Notes: generated by a model not told the origin, from the sequence alone. Shown: positions 16,536-24,372, counted from the first letter of the stretch. The stretch is DNA of 28,889 nt from Pseudomonadota bacterium (GCA_009924885.1 RFQS01000002.1:1-28889); one strand, 5' to 3'. Numbers and translations: made by a program.

Positions 16536-16545
16536 TAAAATTTTA
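16536..16545. promoter_or_regulatory. Palindromic -10 between hemH and the IMPase gene
   Basis: TAAAATTTTA, self-complementary. The minus-strand TAAAAT ends 7 bases before the hemH GTG (leaderless). The plus-strand box could fire towards the IMPase gene, which also has TTGACT (16553-16558) and TATGCT (16577-16582) 9 bases before its ATG. Confidence 0.55.
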
Positions 16546-16591
16546 GCCTAATTTGACTTGTGAATATATTTTCATTTATGCTTGTTTTGCT

Positions 16592-17344
16592 ATGGTGAAA
16601 TCTGAAATTATAAAAACAATGGAGGCCGTAGCCCTTAAAGCTAGTGAGATTCAACTAGACTATTTTCTAAAATTCGACAAACTCAAGCCAGAAGAAAAAA
16701 GCTATCAGGATTATGTCACTATCGCAGATAAAGAATCTGAAGAAATGATTATCCAAGGACTACAAAAGGCATTTCCAGATTATGGTTTTATTGGAGAAGA
16801 ATCTGGGATTATTAAGCCTGAAGCGAAAAAAAAGTTTATTATTGATCCACTAGATGGCACTATTAATTTTATGAAAGGGCTACCTTTTTTCTGCATCTCT
16901 ATTGCTTTAGCAGACTTTAATGAAAGATCAGAGCTTGAAGATATAGATCAAATAGAAGCAGCTTTAATCTATGCTCCATTTTTTAAAGAATTATTTTATG
17001 CAGAAAAAGGTCAAGGAACCTTCTTTGGGAAACAGCCCGTAATATACAATCCTGCGATAAATAAAATAGTCTGTAGCATTGGTAATAAAAACTTGAACCA
17101 TGATTTACTTAAAGAAGATATTCGTCAAACAATTCAGAGCATTGCTCACAGGCGATTCTTCGGTGCAGCGGCACTAGAATTAGCTTATGTTGCAATACAG
17201 AGGATAGATAGCTTTATGCACTGCTCACTTAATGTCTGGGATATGGCAGCCGCAGCACTAATCTTAAAAGAAGCTGGTGCTAGAGTCGAAGATCTCGACG
17301 GGGGTACTGAAATTTTCAAGACAAGAAACATAATCGCCTATTAA
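16592..17344 (+). CDS. Inositol monophosphatase-family phosphatase
   Basis: Mg-dependent, Li-sensitive-type phosphomonoesterase fold. Metal-site motifs: GEESG (about residue 68), IDPLDGTINFMKGLPFF (about 88-104) and NVWDMAAAALILKEAGA (about 210-225). The closest characterised groups are SuhB/IMPase, CysQ (3'-phosphoadenosine 5'-phosphate phosphatase) and histidinol-phosphatase HisN; the sequence does not settle which. An earlier in-frame TTG (16553) would add 13 residues. ATG 16592 matches the family start and a plausible promoter. Convergent with the threonine dehydratase gene, 10 bases apart. Confidence 0.85.
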   Translation: MVKSEIIKTMEAVALKASEIQLDYFLKFDKLKPEEKSYQDYVTIADKESEEMIIQGLQKAFPDYGFIGEESGIIKPEAKKKFIIDPLDGTINFMKGLPFFCISIALADFNERSELEDIDQIEAALIYAPFFKELFYAEKGQGTFFGKQPVIYNPAINKIVCSIGNKNLNHDLLKEDIRQTIQSIAHRRFFGAAALELAYVAIQRIDSFMHCSLNVWDMAAAALILKEAGARVEDLDGGTEIFKTRNIIAY

Positions 17345-17354
17345 GAGGCCGCCA

Positions 17355-18383
17355 TTATAAACTCGGCACTTGAGCTAAATAATCCATCTGCCAAATATTT
17401 CTCTGTTTTTCGACACTCAAATTACCACCTGAAATCATGACTAGTACAGTCTTTTTGCCTTTTTCACCTTTAAGCCATTTAACAGCACTCGCCATCGCTA
17501 AAGCAGAACACGGCTCTATAGTTGCTTTGAGTAAATGAGTTAACCACTGTGTCCAATAAATAATCTCTTCTTCAGAAGATGTAATCAAGCCTTCACACTG
17601 CTTCAGATGAGCAAAAGTTCGTGATGAAAGCTTTAAAGCCTGCACCCCATCAGCGATAGTCTGAGGACTATCTTCAAAAGCATAAATCACTCCTTGTTGT
17701 AAAGATCTTTCAGCATCATTAGCATTCTCGGGTTCAGCTCCATAAATTTTAGAATTTGGTGAAACTAACTTTTTCGCTAAATAAGTACCTGAAATTAAGC
17801 CACCACCACCAACTGGAACAAAAATCGCATGTGGTTTCCTTGCCATATCTTCCAATGCCTCATAGGCAGCGGTTCCTTGACCCGCGATCACGGCTTCATG
17901 GTCATAAGGATGTACTAGGTAAGAACCATTTTCAGCATAGCTGTAAGCTGCTTCCTCAGCTTCTTTACGCGTATCACAGAGAATTACATTAGCTCCATAA
18001 TTCTTAGCAGATTGAATCTTAATCTCAGAAGCATTTTTAGACATTAATACATTAGTTTTAATACCAAGCTTACAAGCCGCAAAAGCTAAAGCCTGAGCAT
18101 GATTACCTGAACTGAAAGTCACCACTTCTTTAGGCAACATTTTAGTTTCCTTTAAAGTTAAAATCGTATTCATCGCTCCCCTAGCTTTAAAAGAACCCGT
18201 TTTTTGGAAGCACTCCATTTTGAAATGGATATCATGCCCTAAAAACCTGTTTAGTTGAGTAGACGTAAATACCGGAGTCCTGTGGATCTGGCTTCCTAAC
18301 CTTTCAGAAGCCTTCTTGACTAAATCCGCTTTAAGAATTAACTCTTTTTCACTCGCAGTAAGATCATTTAAAGTATCAAACAT
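17355..18383 (-). CDS. Threonine dehydratase / serine racemase-type PLP enzyme
   Basis: Fold-type II PLP enzyme that deaminates threonine (and serine) to 2-oxobutyrate via 2-aminocrotonate. PLP lysine in TGSFKARGA (about residue 55), phosphate-binding GGGGLISG (about 180), and VMISGGN near the C-terminus. 342 residues and no C-terminal ACT domain, so it resembles the catabolic TdcB/serine-racemase form rather than feedback-inhibited IlvA. A TTG lies 6 bases upstream, but ATG 18383 has AGGA 6 bases before it. Directly follows ridA with 8 bases between, a well-known functional pairing. Confidence 0.9.
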   Translation of the reverse strand: MFDTLNDLTASEKELILKADLVKKASERLGSQIHRTPVFTSTQLNRFLGHDIHFKMECFQKTGSFKARGAMNTILTLKETKMLPKEVVTFSSGNHAQALAFAACKLGIKTNVLMSKNASEIKIQSAKNYGANVILCDTRKEAEEAAYSYAENGSYLVHPYDHEAVIAGQGTAAYEALEDMARKPHAIFVPVGGGGLISGTYLAKKLVSPNSKIYGAEPENANDAERSLQQGVIYAFEDSPQTIADGVQALKLSSRTFAHLKQCEGLITSSEEEIIYWTQWLTHLLKATIEPCSALAMASAVKWLKGEKGKKTVLVMISGGNLSVEKQRNIWQMDYLAQVPSL

Positions 18384-18391
18384 ATACAATC

Positions 18392-18856
18392 CTAATTTAT
18401 TTCAAATACAGCATCTACTTCAACGGCAGAATTTAAAGGTAAGCTAGGAACCGAAACTGCCACCCTTGTATGCTTACCCGCATCCCCAAATACTTCTAAA
18501 ATCAAATCAGAGGCACCGTTGGCTACACTAGGCTGTTCTATAAAATTATCAACAGAATTTACAAAAACATTTAATCTTACACAAGACTTAACTCGATCCA
18601 GATCATTATCACAAGCCTCTTTTAAATGATAAATAATATTCAAAGCGCAAATCCTAGCTGCTTTCTTGGCCTCATCTACTGAAAATTCTCTACCAACTTT
18701 CCCAGTAAACTGCATCTCGCCATTCCATCTACAGATTTGACCTGAGATATAGACTAGATTCCCAGATTTAACGAAAGGTACGTAATTAGCAGCAGCAGAG
18801 GAATTATTAGGTAAGGATATTTTTAATTCTTCTAAGCGAGACTCAATAATTGGCAT
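18392..18856 (-). CDS. RidA/YjgF-family enamine/imine deaminase
   Basis: Hydrolyses reactive enamine intermediates (2-aminoacrylate, 2-aminocrotonate) released by PLP dehydratases. The fold is recognisable from VPFVKSGNLVYISGQI, KAARICALNII, and GKHTRVAVSVPSLPLNSAVEVDAVFEI, with the Arg of the active site in the latter. At 154 residues it is longer than E. coli RidA (about 128) and belongs to the variant with the extra N-terminal strand seen in other YjgF subfamilies. Its position just before a threonine dehydratase gene supports the function. Leaderless-type promoter upstream. Confidence 0.9.
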   Translation of the reverse strand: MPIIESRLEELKISLPNNSSAAANYVPFVKSGNLVYISGQICRWNGEMQFTGKVGREFSVDEAKKAARICALNIIYHLKEACDNDLDRVKSCVRLNVFVNSVDNFIEQPSVANGASDLILEVFGDAGKHTRVAVSVPSLPLNSAVEVDAVFEIN

Positions 18857-18864
18857 ATTAATAT

Positions 18865-18870
18865 ATTTTA
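18865..18870 (-). promoter_or_regulatory. -10 box of the ridA-dehydratase unit
   Basis: TAAAAT on the minus strand, 8 bases (atattaat) before ATG 18856. No Shine-Dalgarno. It lies just beyond the short palindromic element that ends cobA, so ridA probably starts a new transcript. Confidence 0.6.
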
Positions 18871-18885
18871 CTCTATCGTGATATT

Positions 18886-18940
18886 TGCATGTAGCAAAGG
18901 ACGACGAAAACGCAGAAATTGGAGTTTGGCTACAGTGCCA
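18886..18940 (+). repeat. Palindromic element 3 (short, 55 bp)
   Basis: Core aaaggacgacgaaaacgcag then aaattggagtttgg, with imperfect arms: TGTAGCAAA on the left, TTTGGCTACA on the right (one bulge); the right arm extends to GCTACAGTGCCA. It corresponds to the 'half' unit with both arms. The right arm contains the stop codon of cobA (18930-18932). Confidence 0.85.
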
Positions 18941-19658
18941 TAATATGCCTGCCTAATATTAATATACTTGGGCTAACAAAGTTTTCCTTTAAAGCTAGTT
19001 CTGGAATCTCTTTCACAGTTGAATATAGAACTTTCTCGTTACCTAAAGTACCAGACTGTATTAGGATTGCAGGCATTAAATTCATCTGAGCTAAACCTTC
19101 TCTAATCTGCGCAAGCTTATATAAACCCATATAAACTAGCAGAGTACCACCTATCATTAAAAAAGCAGACCAAGATTGAAACTTTTCATCACTTAACTCA
19201 TGCGCACTGACTATCATAACTGCATCACTTTTTTTCCTCAGAGTCAGAGGGATACCAAGCGAGACTGGCACCGACAATCCACTTGTAAGACCAGGTACTA
19301 TCTCCACTTCATAGCCAGCATCTTTAGCTAACTGCATTTCCTCTACACCACGAGCAAATATAAAAGGGTCTCCCCCCTTTAGACGTGCGACTTGCTTTCC
19401 CTGAGAGAGTTTCTCTAGAATCAAAGCATTAATATCATCTTGGGTTACATGCTTTTCTGAACATTTTTTGCCGACATAAATTAGCTCAACCTCTTTAGCT
19501 TGCTTGAACAGGTAATCTAAAATTTCAGTACTGACTAAGTTATCGTAGAGAACTGTGTCCACATCACTTAATAATCTAAGAGCTTTTAGCGTAAGTAACT
19601 CTGGATCACCTGGTCCTGCACCGATAAGAAATAATTTTGCTCTTCTTTCTTCTGTCAT
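18930..19658 (-). CDS. cobA: Uroporphyrinogen-III C-methyltransferase
   Basis: SAM-dependent methylation of uroporphyrinogen III at C2 and C7 to precorrin-2, the branch to siroheme (and cobalamin). Motifs: IGAGPGDPELLTLKA (SAM/start), LYDNLVS, RLKGGDPFIFARG, and VPGLTSGLSVPVSLGIPLTLR. 242 residues. The C-terminus (LILGRHIMAL) is shorter than usual, where the family continues about ten residues further, because the reading frame enters palindromic element 3 and stops in its arm. Downstream of the Met8-type gene in the sulfite reductase cluster, so the product is most likely used for siroheme. Confidence 0.95.
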   Translation of the reverse strand: MTEERRAKLFLIGAGPGDPELLTLKALRLLSDVDTVLYDNLVSTEILDYLFKQAKEVELIYVGKKCSEKHVTQDDINALILEKLSQGKQVARLKGGDPFIFARGVEEMQLAKDAGYEVEIVPGLTSGLSVPVSLGIPLTLRKKSDAVMIVSAHELSDEKFQSWSAFLMIGGTLLVYMGLYKLAQIREGLAQMNLMPAILIQSGTLGNEKVLYSTVKEIPELALKENFVSPSILILGRHIMAL

Positions 19659-19680
19659 GTAAGCAGCTTTATTTTTAAGA

Positions 19681-20331
19681 TTAAATATTTTTTTCTTTTT
19701 TACGCTCTAAAGACGCTTTAATCCTAGCATTACGTAAATTCTTAAAAGCTCTTTTCGTAAACCAGTTTATTAATTTTGAACGCCTCGGGAAATCCTCTTC
19801 TGATACTATTTTCGCCTGTACCTGCAAGCGAAACTCATTTACTATTTCGACTACATCTTTATACCTTTGTTCTATGAGCATGCTTAAATCTTCTCTGAGT
19901 TTACGTGCGACACTAGGAGCCTTTCCATTAGTGCTAATAGCTACTTTAATAGAACCACTATTAATAATACTTGGGACATAAAAATCACAGTAATCAGGCT
20001 GGTCAACTGAATTAGCAAGTATCATCTGATCGCGACAGCGAGTCACTATCATGTTATTAATCTCGGGATTATCGGTTGCGGCTATCACGATAAAAGCTCC
20101 AACTTCATCGCCATAGGCGTAATCTCTTTCTAAAAAATCTATTTTCCGAATATTCGGGAATTCACCACGACACTCACGAATCTCGTCAATAATCTTAGGA
20201 GAAATAATAGTAAGCTTCGCTTCAGAAGCTAAAAGCCCCTGTAATTTTTGTAAAGCAATTAAGCCTCCACCTATAATTAAAACCTTTTTATTATCCAGTT
20301 TTAAGAAAATTGGGTAAAGTGGATTGGACAT
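19681..20331 (-). CDS. Precorrin-2 dehydrogenase / sirohydrochlorin ferrochelatase (Met8/CysG-N type)
   Basis: NAD-dependent oxidation of precorrin-2 to sirohydrochlorin and probably Fe insertion to siroheme. N-terminal Rossmann motif VLIIGGGLIALQKL (about 17-30), AATDNPEINNMI (about 85), and the catalytic-region STNGKAPSVARKLRE (about 130-145). 216 residues matches stand-alone bacterial Met8-like enzymes; E. coli fuses this domain to CobA, here encoded by the next gene. ATG overlaps the cysH stop by one base (TAATG), showing tight coupling. Confidence 0.92.
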   Translation of the reverse strand: MSNPLYPIFLKLDNKKVLIIGGGLIALQKLQGLLASEAKLTIISPKIIDEIRECRGEFPNIRKIDFLERDYAYGDEVGAFIVIAATDNPEINNMIVTRCRDQMILANSVDQPDYCDFYVPSIINSGSIKVAISTNGKAPSVARKLREDLSMLIEQRYKDVVEIVNEFRLQVQAKIVSEEDFPRRSKLINWFTKRAFKNLRNARIKASLERKKEKNI

Positions 20332-21092
20332 TAAATCACAAACTCCCCACCCTGCTCAACTTCATGATCCTGTACATGAAGCCCACATTCTATTTTATCC
20401 TTACCAGCCCAGCGACTATTTTTGCGATCAGAGCCAGTGCTAGTACATGGTTCACAGCCAATACTCTCATAACCATTATCAAGCAATGGGTTATAGGGAA
20501 CAGAATTCTCATGGATATACTTCCAGATATCTGAGCGAGTCCATTTAATAAGAGGGTTAATCTTACCTAATTTAAATTTTTTATCATATTCAAAAGCCAA
20601 AGCCTTAGCTCTATGCTCTGTTTGCTCACGTCTAATAGAGGTGATCCAAGCAAGCTTACCCTCAAGTAATCCCTGCAGGGGAGCTAATTTACGCATAAAG
20701 CAGCATTGGTCTGGGTCACGCTCATAGAGCCTTTCACCATATTTTAAATCTTGCTCTAGGACACTAAGAGCAGGATTATGCATTAAAATCTCAAAATTAT
20801 ATTTCTCTTCTAATCTATCTTTCAGCTCTAGAGTTTCTTGAAATTGATAACCCGTGTCTAAATTAGCGATAATGAAAGACTTAGCGCCTATAAGCTGATT
20901 CTTCACTAAAGTATGTAGCATAGCCATGATGACGCAGCCCTCTGGACCAAAGGCCGTCAGAAAAAGGATTTCCCCTACTTTACTAAGTTCATTTAAAGAA
21001 TACTCTAAGACCTTTATCGCAGAAGAATCTTCAAACTGCCTTCCCAAGGAGTTCCAGTCAATCGCTTCATTTGATGATGTAAAATTATTCAT
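20331..21092 (-). CDS. cysH: Adenylyl-sulfate reductase (CysH, [4Fe-4S] type)
   Basis: Reduces APS (or PAPS) to sulfite with thioredoxin. The phosphosulfate-binding fold has FLTAFGPEGCVI (PP-loop-like) and NLDTGYQFQET. The cysteine pairs CCFMRK (about 128) and GCEPCTS (about 213-216) ligate a [4Fe-4S] cluster, and ECGLH at the C-terminus carries the catalytic cysteine. Cluster cysteines point to APS rather than PAPS as substrate. AGAGG 7 bases before ATG. No sulfate adenylyltransferase gene is in the window. Second gene of the sulfite reductase unit. Confidence 0.93.
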   Translation of the reverse strand: MNNFTSSNEAIDWNSLGRQFEDSSAIKVLEYSLNELSKVGEILFLTAFGPEGCVIMAMLHTLVKNQLIGAKSFIIANLDTGYQFQETLELKDRLEEKYNFEILMHNPALSVLEQDLKYGERLYERDPDQCCFMRKLAPLQGLLEGKLAWITSIRREQTEHRAKALAFEYDKKFKLGKINPLIKWTRSDIWKYIHENSVPYNPLLDNGYESIGCEPCTSTGSDRKNSRWAGKDKIECGLHVQDHEVEQGGEFVI

Positions 21093-21137
21093 TTTTTAAC
21101 CTCTTGCATTAAATACTTCTTAATATAAAACACAAGA

Positions 21138-22742
21138 TCAACAGGCCGTTAGCTCCTGCTGTATTTTCTCTATCCCTAGCCTATCTATAAAATGCCTAAA
21201 CTCTTCACCATTACTGCGTTTACTTTTATAGAAATTAAAAAGATTTTTTAAAGTCAAATGAATTTCTTTATGTAGGAACCTACCGTCAAGAGGCTTACCG
21301 AATTGTGCTTCATCAGCTAATCTACCACCAAGAAATATGCGAAAAGCATCGTGCATTTCACCACTTAGTTCATCTTTAACTTTACAACCCACTAAGCCTA
21401 TGTCTGCTATTGAATATTGAGCACAATTATTTGGGCAGCCCGTTACTGAAATCATTAGTTCTTCTCTAAAATCTAGGAACTCCTCATCTAAGTAATTAAA
21501 CAGTTCTTTAGCGCGTGCTTTAGTCTCTACTATCGCTAAATTACAGAATTCAGTTCCAGTACAAGCCACGCCCAGCTTAGTAAACGCAGAGTATTCTACC
21601 TTCAAGCCATATTCCACAGCCTTTTTCAGACAGCCCTCCAGCTTGAGCTCTGGAACATTGACTAGAATTAGATTCTGTTTATTTGTCGTCCTAACTTCAT
21701 TAGTTAAAGAGAATTCTTCAGCTAATTTCGCTACATTATCTAAGTCTGGTAGATAAGTACGGCCACTAACGAAAGCTATTCCTACAGCATAATGACCATT
21801 TTTCAGCTTAGTAATCCCAAGATGATCTCCATGACTTTCTTTCGGGCTAGGAAAATATTCTTCAGCCCCAGTCACCATAATTCTTAACAAAGAAACTCTT
21901 TCGAGTTCATAGCCTAAAACTTTCTCAGTCTCTTCTAAAAACCTTTCTACTCCCCAGTCCTCGACCAAGAATTTAATACGAGCCTTATGCCTTTTATCTC
22001 TAAAGCCGTTATCTCGATAAACAGTAGTTACTGCAGTAACTACATCTTTAGCCTGCTCTCTATTAATAAAAACAGGGAAATTTTTAGCTATGATGGGCTT
22101 AGTACTTAGTCCACCACCGACTTTCAGCGTAAAACCTTTCTCATTAGTTTCAGGGTGTTGTACACCTACTAAAGAAACACAGTTAATATCTGGCTGCGAA
22201 CACCAGTGAGAACAACCAGTTACGGACATTTTATACTTACGTGGCAGATTAGAAAAATCGCGATTCCTTGTCATAAAGCCATCTATTTCTAAAAGCTCTT
22301 TACTAGCATCAAAAATTTCATCCTCAATCAAACCAGCTAAGGGACAGCCTGTCACATTGCGAGTAACATCGCCGCAGCCTCCCACTACATCCATTTGGAC
22401 ATCCTGTAATTCTGAGACTATAGCGGGTATATCTTCGATCCTTAACCAGTGCATTTGCACTGCCTGCCTAGTCGTAATATCTATAACTCCATGAGCATAA
22501 CGCTTACCTAAATCTGACAGTTTATATATCTGTTTACTAGTGAGCTGCCCGCCCGGCACTTTAATACGCATCATAAAGAAGCCTTCTTCTTTAGGTTTCT
22601 GTGCGTAAATTCCATACCATTTAAATAGTGGAACTAATTCCTGATCTACGGCGGAAAATCCTGTTTTAGAAGCCTCTAATATATGGTCCCAGACATCTAA
22701 GCCATCTACTCGCTGTTTTAAACTTTCTATATCTCCAGCCAT
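21138..22742 (-). CDS. Ferredoxin-dependent sulfite (or nitrite) reductase, siroheme type
   Basis: Six-electron reduction of sulfite to sulfide using siroheme and a [4Fe-4S] cluster. Two homologous halves are visible: RIKVPGGQLTSKQ, DITTRQAVQMHW and VTGCSHWCSQPDIN in the first; LGVACTGTEFCNLA (about 394-401) and ISVTGCPNNCAQYSIADIGLVG (about 432-453) in the second, supplying the four cluster cysteines. 534 residues. Nitrite reductases share this fold, but the downstream cysH, Met8-type and cobA genes make sulfite the likely substrate. Promoter TATAAT 6 bases before ATG, leaderless. Confidence 0.9.
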   Translation of the reverse strand: MAGDIESLKQRVDGLDVWDHILEASKTGFSAVDQELVPLFKWYGIYAQKPKEEGFFMMRIKVPGGQLTSKQIYKLSDLGKRYAHGVIDITTRQAVQMHWLRIEDIPAIVSELQDVQMDVVGGCGDVTRNVTGCPLAGLIEDEIFDASKELLEIDGFMTRNRDFSNLPRKYKMSVTGCSHWCSQPDINCVSLVGVQHPETNEKGFTLKVGGGLSTKPIIAKNFPVFINREQAKDVVTAVTTVYRDNGFRDKRHKARIKFLVEDWGVERFLEETEKVLGYELERVSLLRIMVTGAEEYFPSPKESHGDHLGITKLKNGHYAVGIAFVSGRTYLPDLDNVAKLAEEFSLTNEVRTTNKQNLILVNVPELKLEGCLKKAVEYGLKVEYSAFTKLGVACTGTEFCNLAIVETKARAKELFNYLDEEFLDFREELMISVTGCPNNCAQYSIADIGLVGCKVKDELSGEMHDAFRIFLGGRLADEAQFGKPLDGRFLHKEIHLTLKNLFNFYKSKRSNGEEFRHFIDRLGIEKIQQELTAC

Positions 22743-22748
22743 GGGTAT

Positions 22749-22754
22749 ATTATA
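22749..22754 (-). promoter_or_regulatory. -10 box of the sulfur-assimilation operon
   Basis: TATAAT on the minus strand, followed by ataccc and ATG 22742. Leaderless arrangement with a perfect -10 and no good -35. Confidence 0.7.
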
Positions 22755-22782
22755 GCTTTTCGTAATTAAAATTAATAAATTC

Positions 22783-24348
22783 TTAAGTCCATATAAGCTT
22801 AACTATTTTCTTAGCTGCATCGCCATTCCCATAGAATGAATGAAGCTGCGGGCGAACTTCTGCTTGACTATTATTCATTAAGCGAGAGATAAGACTCTCA
22901 ATAGCAAGTTTAATACTTTTAGAATCAGGACTCAGTCTCTCACTTACACCCTGCTCTAAATATTCCTCTCTCTCTGCTTCCTCACGCATAACAAGAGTAT
23001 ATTTACTTAGATAAGCGGCTTCCTCCTGAACACCACCACTATCAGTAATTATAAACAATGCATTCTGCATTAACTGTATAAACCCAGAGTAAGTCACCGA
23101 CTCCAGCAAATTAATCCCTGAGATATTCATAGATAATAGCTTTGCAGATAATTTTAAAAAATTCTCTCTTGCCTGCGGGTTAGTGTGCAAGCATACGATG
23201 AATTCAACTGTTTCTTCGGCATTTGAAATTAACTCATTTTCAGAATTTCTCTTGTTTTTCTCTTGAAGAATCTCAAAGATGCTTTTACACAGTGCTTCCT
23301 GAAATCCATTATTGATATTTTCTCGCCTATGACTAGTGATTAGAATATACTTTCTCACATCTAGCCTAAATTCTTTTCTAGAATTCTTTTCAAGAATAGT
23401 AGAATTACCAAGCTTTAAATTCCTATTATTAATTATGCTTTGAGCTTTAAAAAGAGCATCTATGCCAGTATTTCCAGTGTTAAATATATTATGGGCGTGT
23501 AGCGAAACTCCAATTCCTGCGTTTTCGTCGTCCTCATGATCCTCATGTACCCGCAGTACACTGCGGTCATTCGTCCTCCTCAGCCTTGAACTTGTTCGTT
23601 TGGCTACACGCCCATCTAAGTGTAGCGAAACTCCAATTTCTGCGTTTTCGCTCGCCTCATGATCACCGTTCCTCTTTTCTTGAACAAGCCTCTGGTAAAC
23701 CTTTTCACTCGGACAGAAATGATAATCAGCTATTTGACTAATAACACGCCTAGAGAGTTCTTCTGGAAATGGGCTTTTGGGGTTAACTGTTCTTAAACCA
23801 GCTTCTACATGAGCGACTCTAATATGATTATAAAAAGCTGCTAAAGCAGCCTGCACAGCACTTAGAGTATCTCCCTGTACTATAACTAAATCTGGTTTTT
23901 CTTTACGGAACAGTAAATCTGCCTCGGTAAGAAGCTTTGCAGCTAACTCTGAAAGGCTAAGCCCTTGATTTACTAGGCTAAATTCATAATCTGGCCGTAT
24001 CTCCCAAAATTCAAGAAGATCACTGAGAATGAGTTTATTGTGCTGGTTGGTGTGTATCCACTTAATCTCAGGAATTATTTTAGGAGACCGCTGCACCACT
24101 CCATTTCCTGCATTTCCCTCGCCCTCATTTTGGCACTGTTGCCGAACTCCAATTTCTGCGTTTTCGTCGTCCTCATGATCCTCATGTACCCGCAGTACAC
24201 TGCGGTCATTCGTCCTCCTCAGCCTTGAACTTGTTCGTTTGGCAACAGTGCCATTCTCTGCGAGTTTATTTAAGCTTTGGAACTCCAAATATACGGGTGC
24301 TAGTTTTATATATTCAGGTCTAGTACCGACTATAATAAAAATTTTCAT
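22783..24348 (-). CDS. wecB: UDP-N-acetylglucosamine 2-epimerase with two palindromic-element insertions
   Basis: Interconverts UDP-GlcNAc and UDP-ManNAc for surface polysaccharide synthesis. Motifs: IVGTRPEYIKLAPV (residues 6-19), VQGDTLSAVQAALAAF, HVEAGLRT, FPEELSRRV, GNTGIDAL, ITSHRRENI and ITDSGGVQEEAAYL. The protein is 521 residues against about 370-400 for the family. The surplus is two insertions, at about residues 32-89 and 229-286, each made of a full plus a half palindromic element read in the same frame (RTSSRLRRTNDRS...HEDHEDDENAEIG). They fall in loops: after the first helix, before the HTNQH strand, and just before NTGNTGIDAL. All catalytic motifs are intact, so the enzyme may still work. 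AGGAG lies 5 bases before ATG. Confidence 0.93.
   Translation of the reverse strand: MKIFIIVGTRPEYIKLAPVYLEFQSLNKLAENGTVAKRTSSRLRRTNDRSVLRVHEDHEDDENAEIGVRQQCQNEGEGNAGNGVVQRSPKIIPEIKWIHTNQHNKLILSDLLEFWEIRPDYEFSLVNQGLSLSELAAKLLTEADLLFRKEKPDLVIVQGDTLSAVQAALAAFYNHIRVAHVEAGLRTVNPKSPFPEELSRRVISQIADYHFCPSEKVYQRLVQEKRNGDHEASENAEIGVSLHLDGRVAKRTSSRLRRTNDRSVLRVHEDHEDDENAGIGVSLHAHNIFNTGNTGIDALFKAQSIINNRNLKLGNSTILEKNSRKEFRLDVRKYILITSHRRENINNGFQEALCKSIFEILQEKNKRNSENELISNAEETVEFIVCLHTNPQARENFLKLSAKLLSMNISGINLLESVTYSGFIQLMQNALFIITDSGGVQEEAAYLSKYTLVMREEAEREEYLEQGVSERLSPDSKSIKLAIESLISRLMNNSQAEVRPQLHSFYGNGDAAKKIVKLIWT
23491..23615 (-). repeat. Palindromic element 4, full unit (125 bp) in wecB
   Basis: Arms ATGGGCGTGTAGC (23491-23503) and GCTACACGCCCAT (23603-23615), perfect 13 bp. 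Inner hairpin TGTAC-ccgca-GTACA at 23536-23550. Sense orientation relative to wecB. Confidence 0.93.
23620..23664 (-). repeat. Palindromic element 4, half unit in wecB
   Basis: GTGTAGC arm (23620-23626), then the conserved aaactccaatttctgcgttt core, ending cctcatgatc. Its arm pairs with GCTACAC (23603-23609) of the adjacent full unit. Full plus half span 174 bases, 58 codons. Confidence 0.85.
24083..24128 (-). repeat. Palindromic element 5, half unit in wecB
   Basis: ggagaccgctgcac arm, which matches the arm type of element 1, followed by a diverged core (cactccatttcctgcatttc). Here the half lies 3' of the full unit in element orientation, the reverse of the other composites. Confidence 0.8.
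24131..24253 (-). repeat. Palindromic element 5, full unit (123 bp) in wecB
   Basis: Arms TGGCACTGTTGCC (24131-24143) and GGCAACAGTGCCA (24241-24253), perfect 13 bp. Inner hairpin TGTAC-ccgca-GTACA at 24185-24199. With the half unit it spans 171 bases (57 codons). Confidence 0.93.
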
Positions 24349-24365
24349 CGAAACTCCTAGTCTTA

Positions 24366-24372
24366 TATAATA
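24366..24372. promoter_or_regulatory. Overlapping divergent -10 boxes, wecB and ABC ATPase
   Basis: TATAATA: plus strand TATAAT (24366-24371) is 8 bases before the GTG of the ATPase gene (leaderless). The minus strand reads TATTAT (24372-24367), 18 bases before the wecB ATG, leaving a short leader that contains AGGAG. Confidence 0.6.

Noticed and set aside
24040..24228. Plus-strand open frame opposite wecB over element 5.
   Set aside because: It is the open antisense frame of the element and lies wholly inside a well-supported gene.
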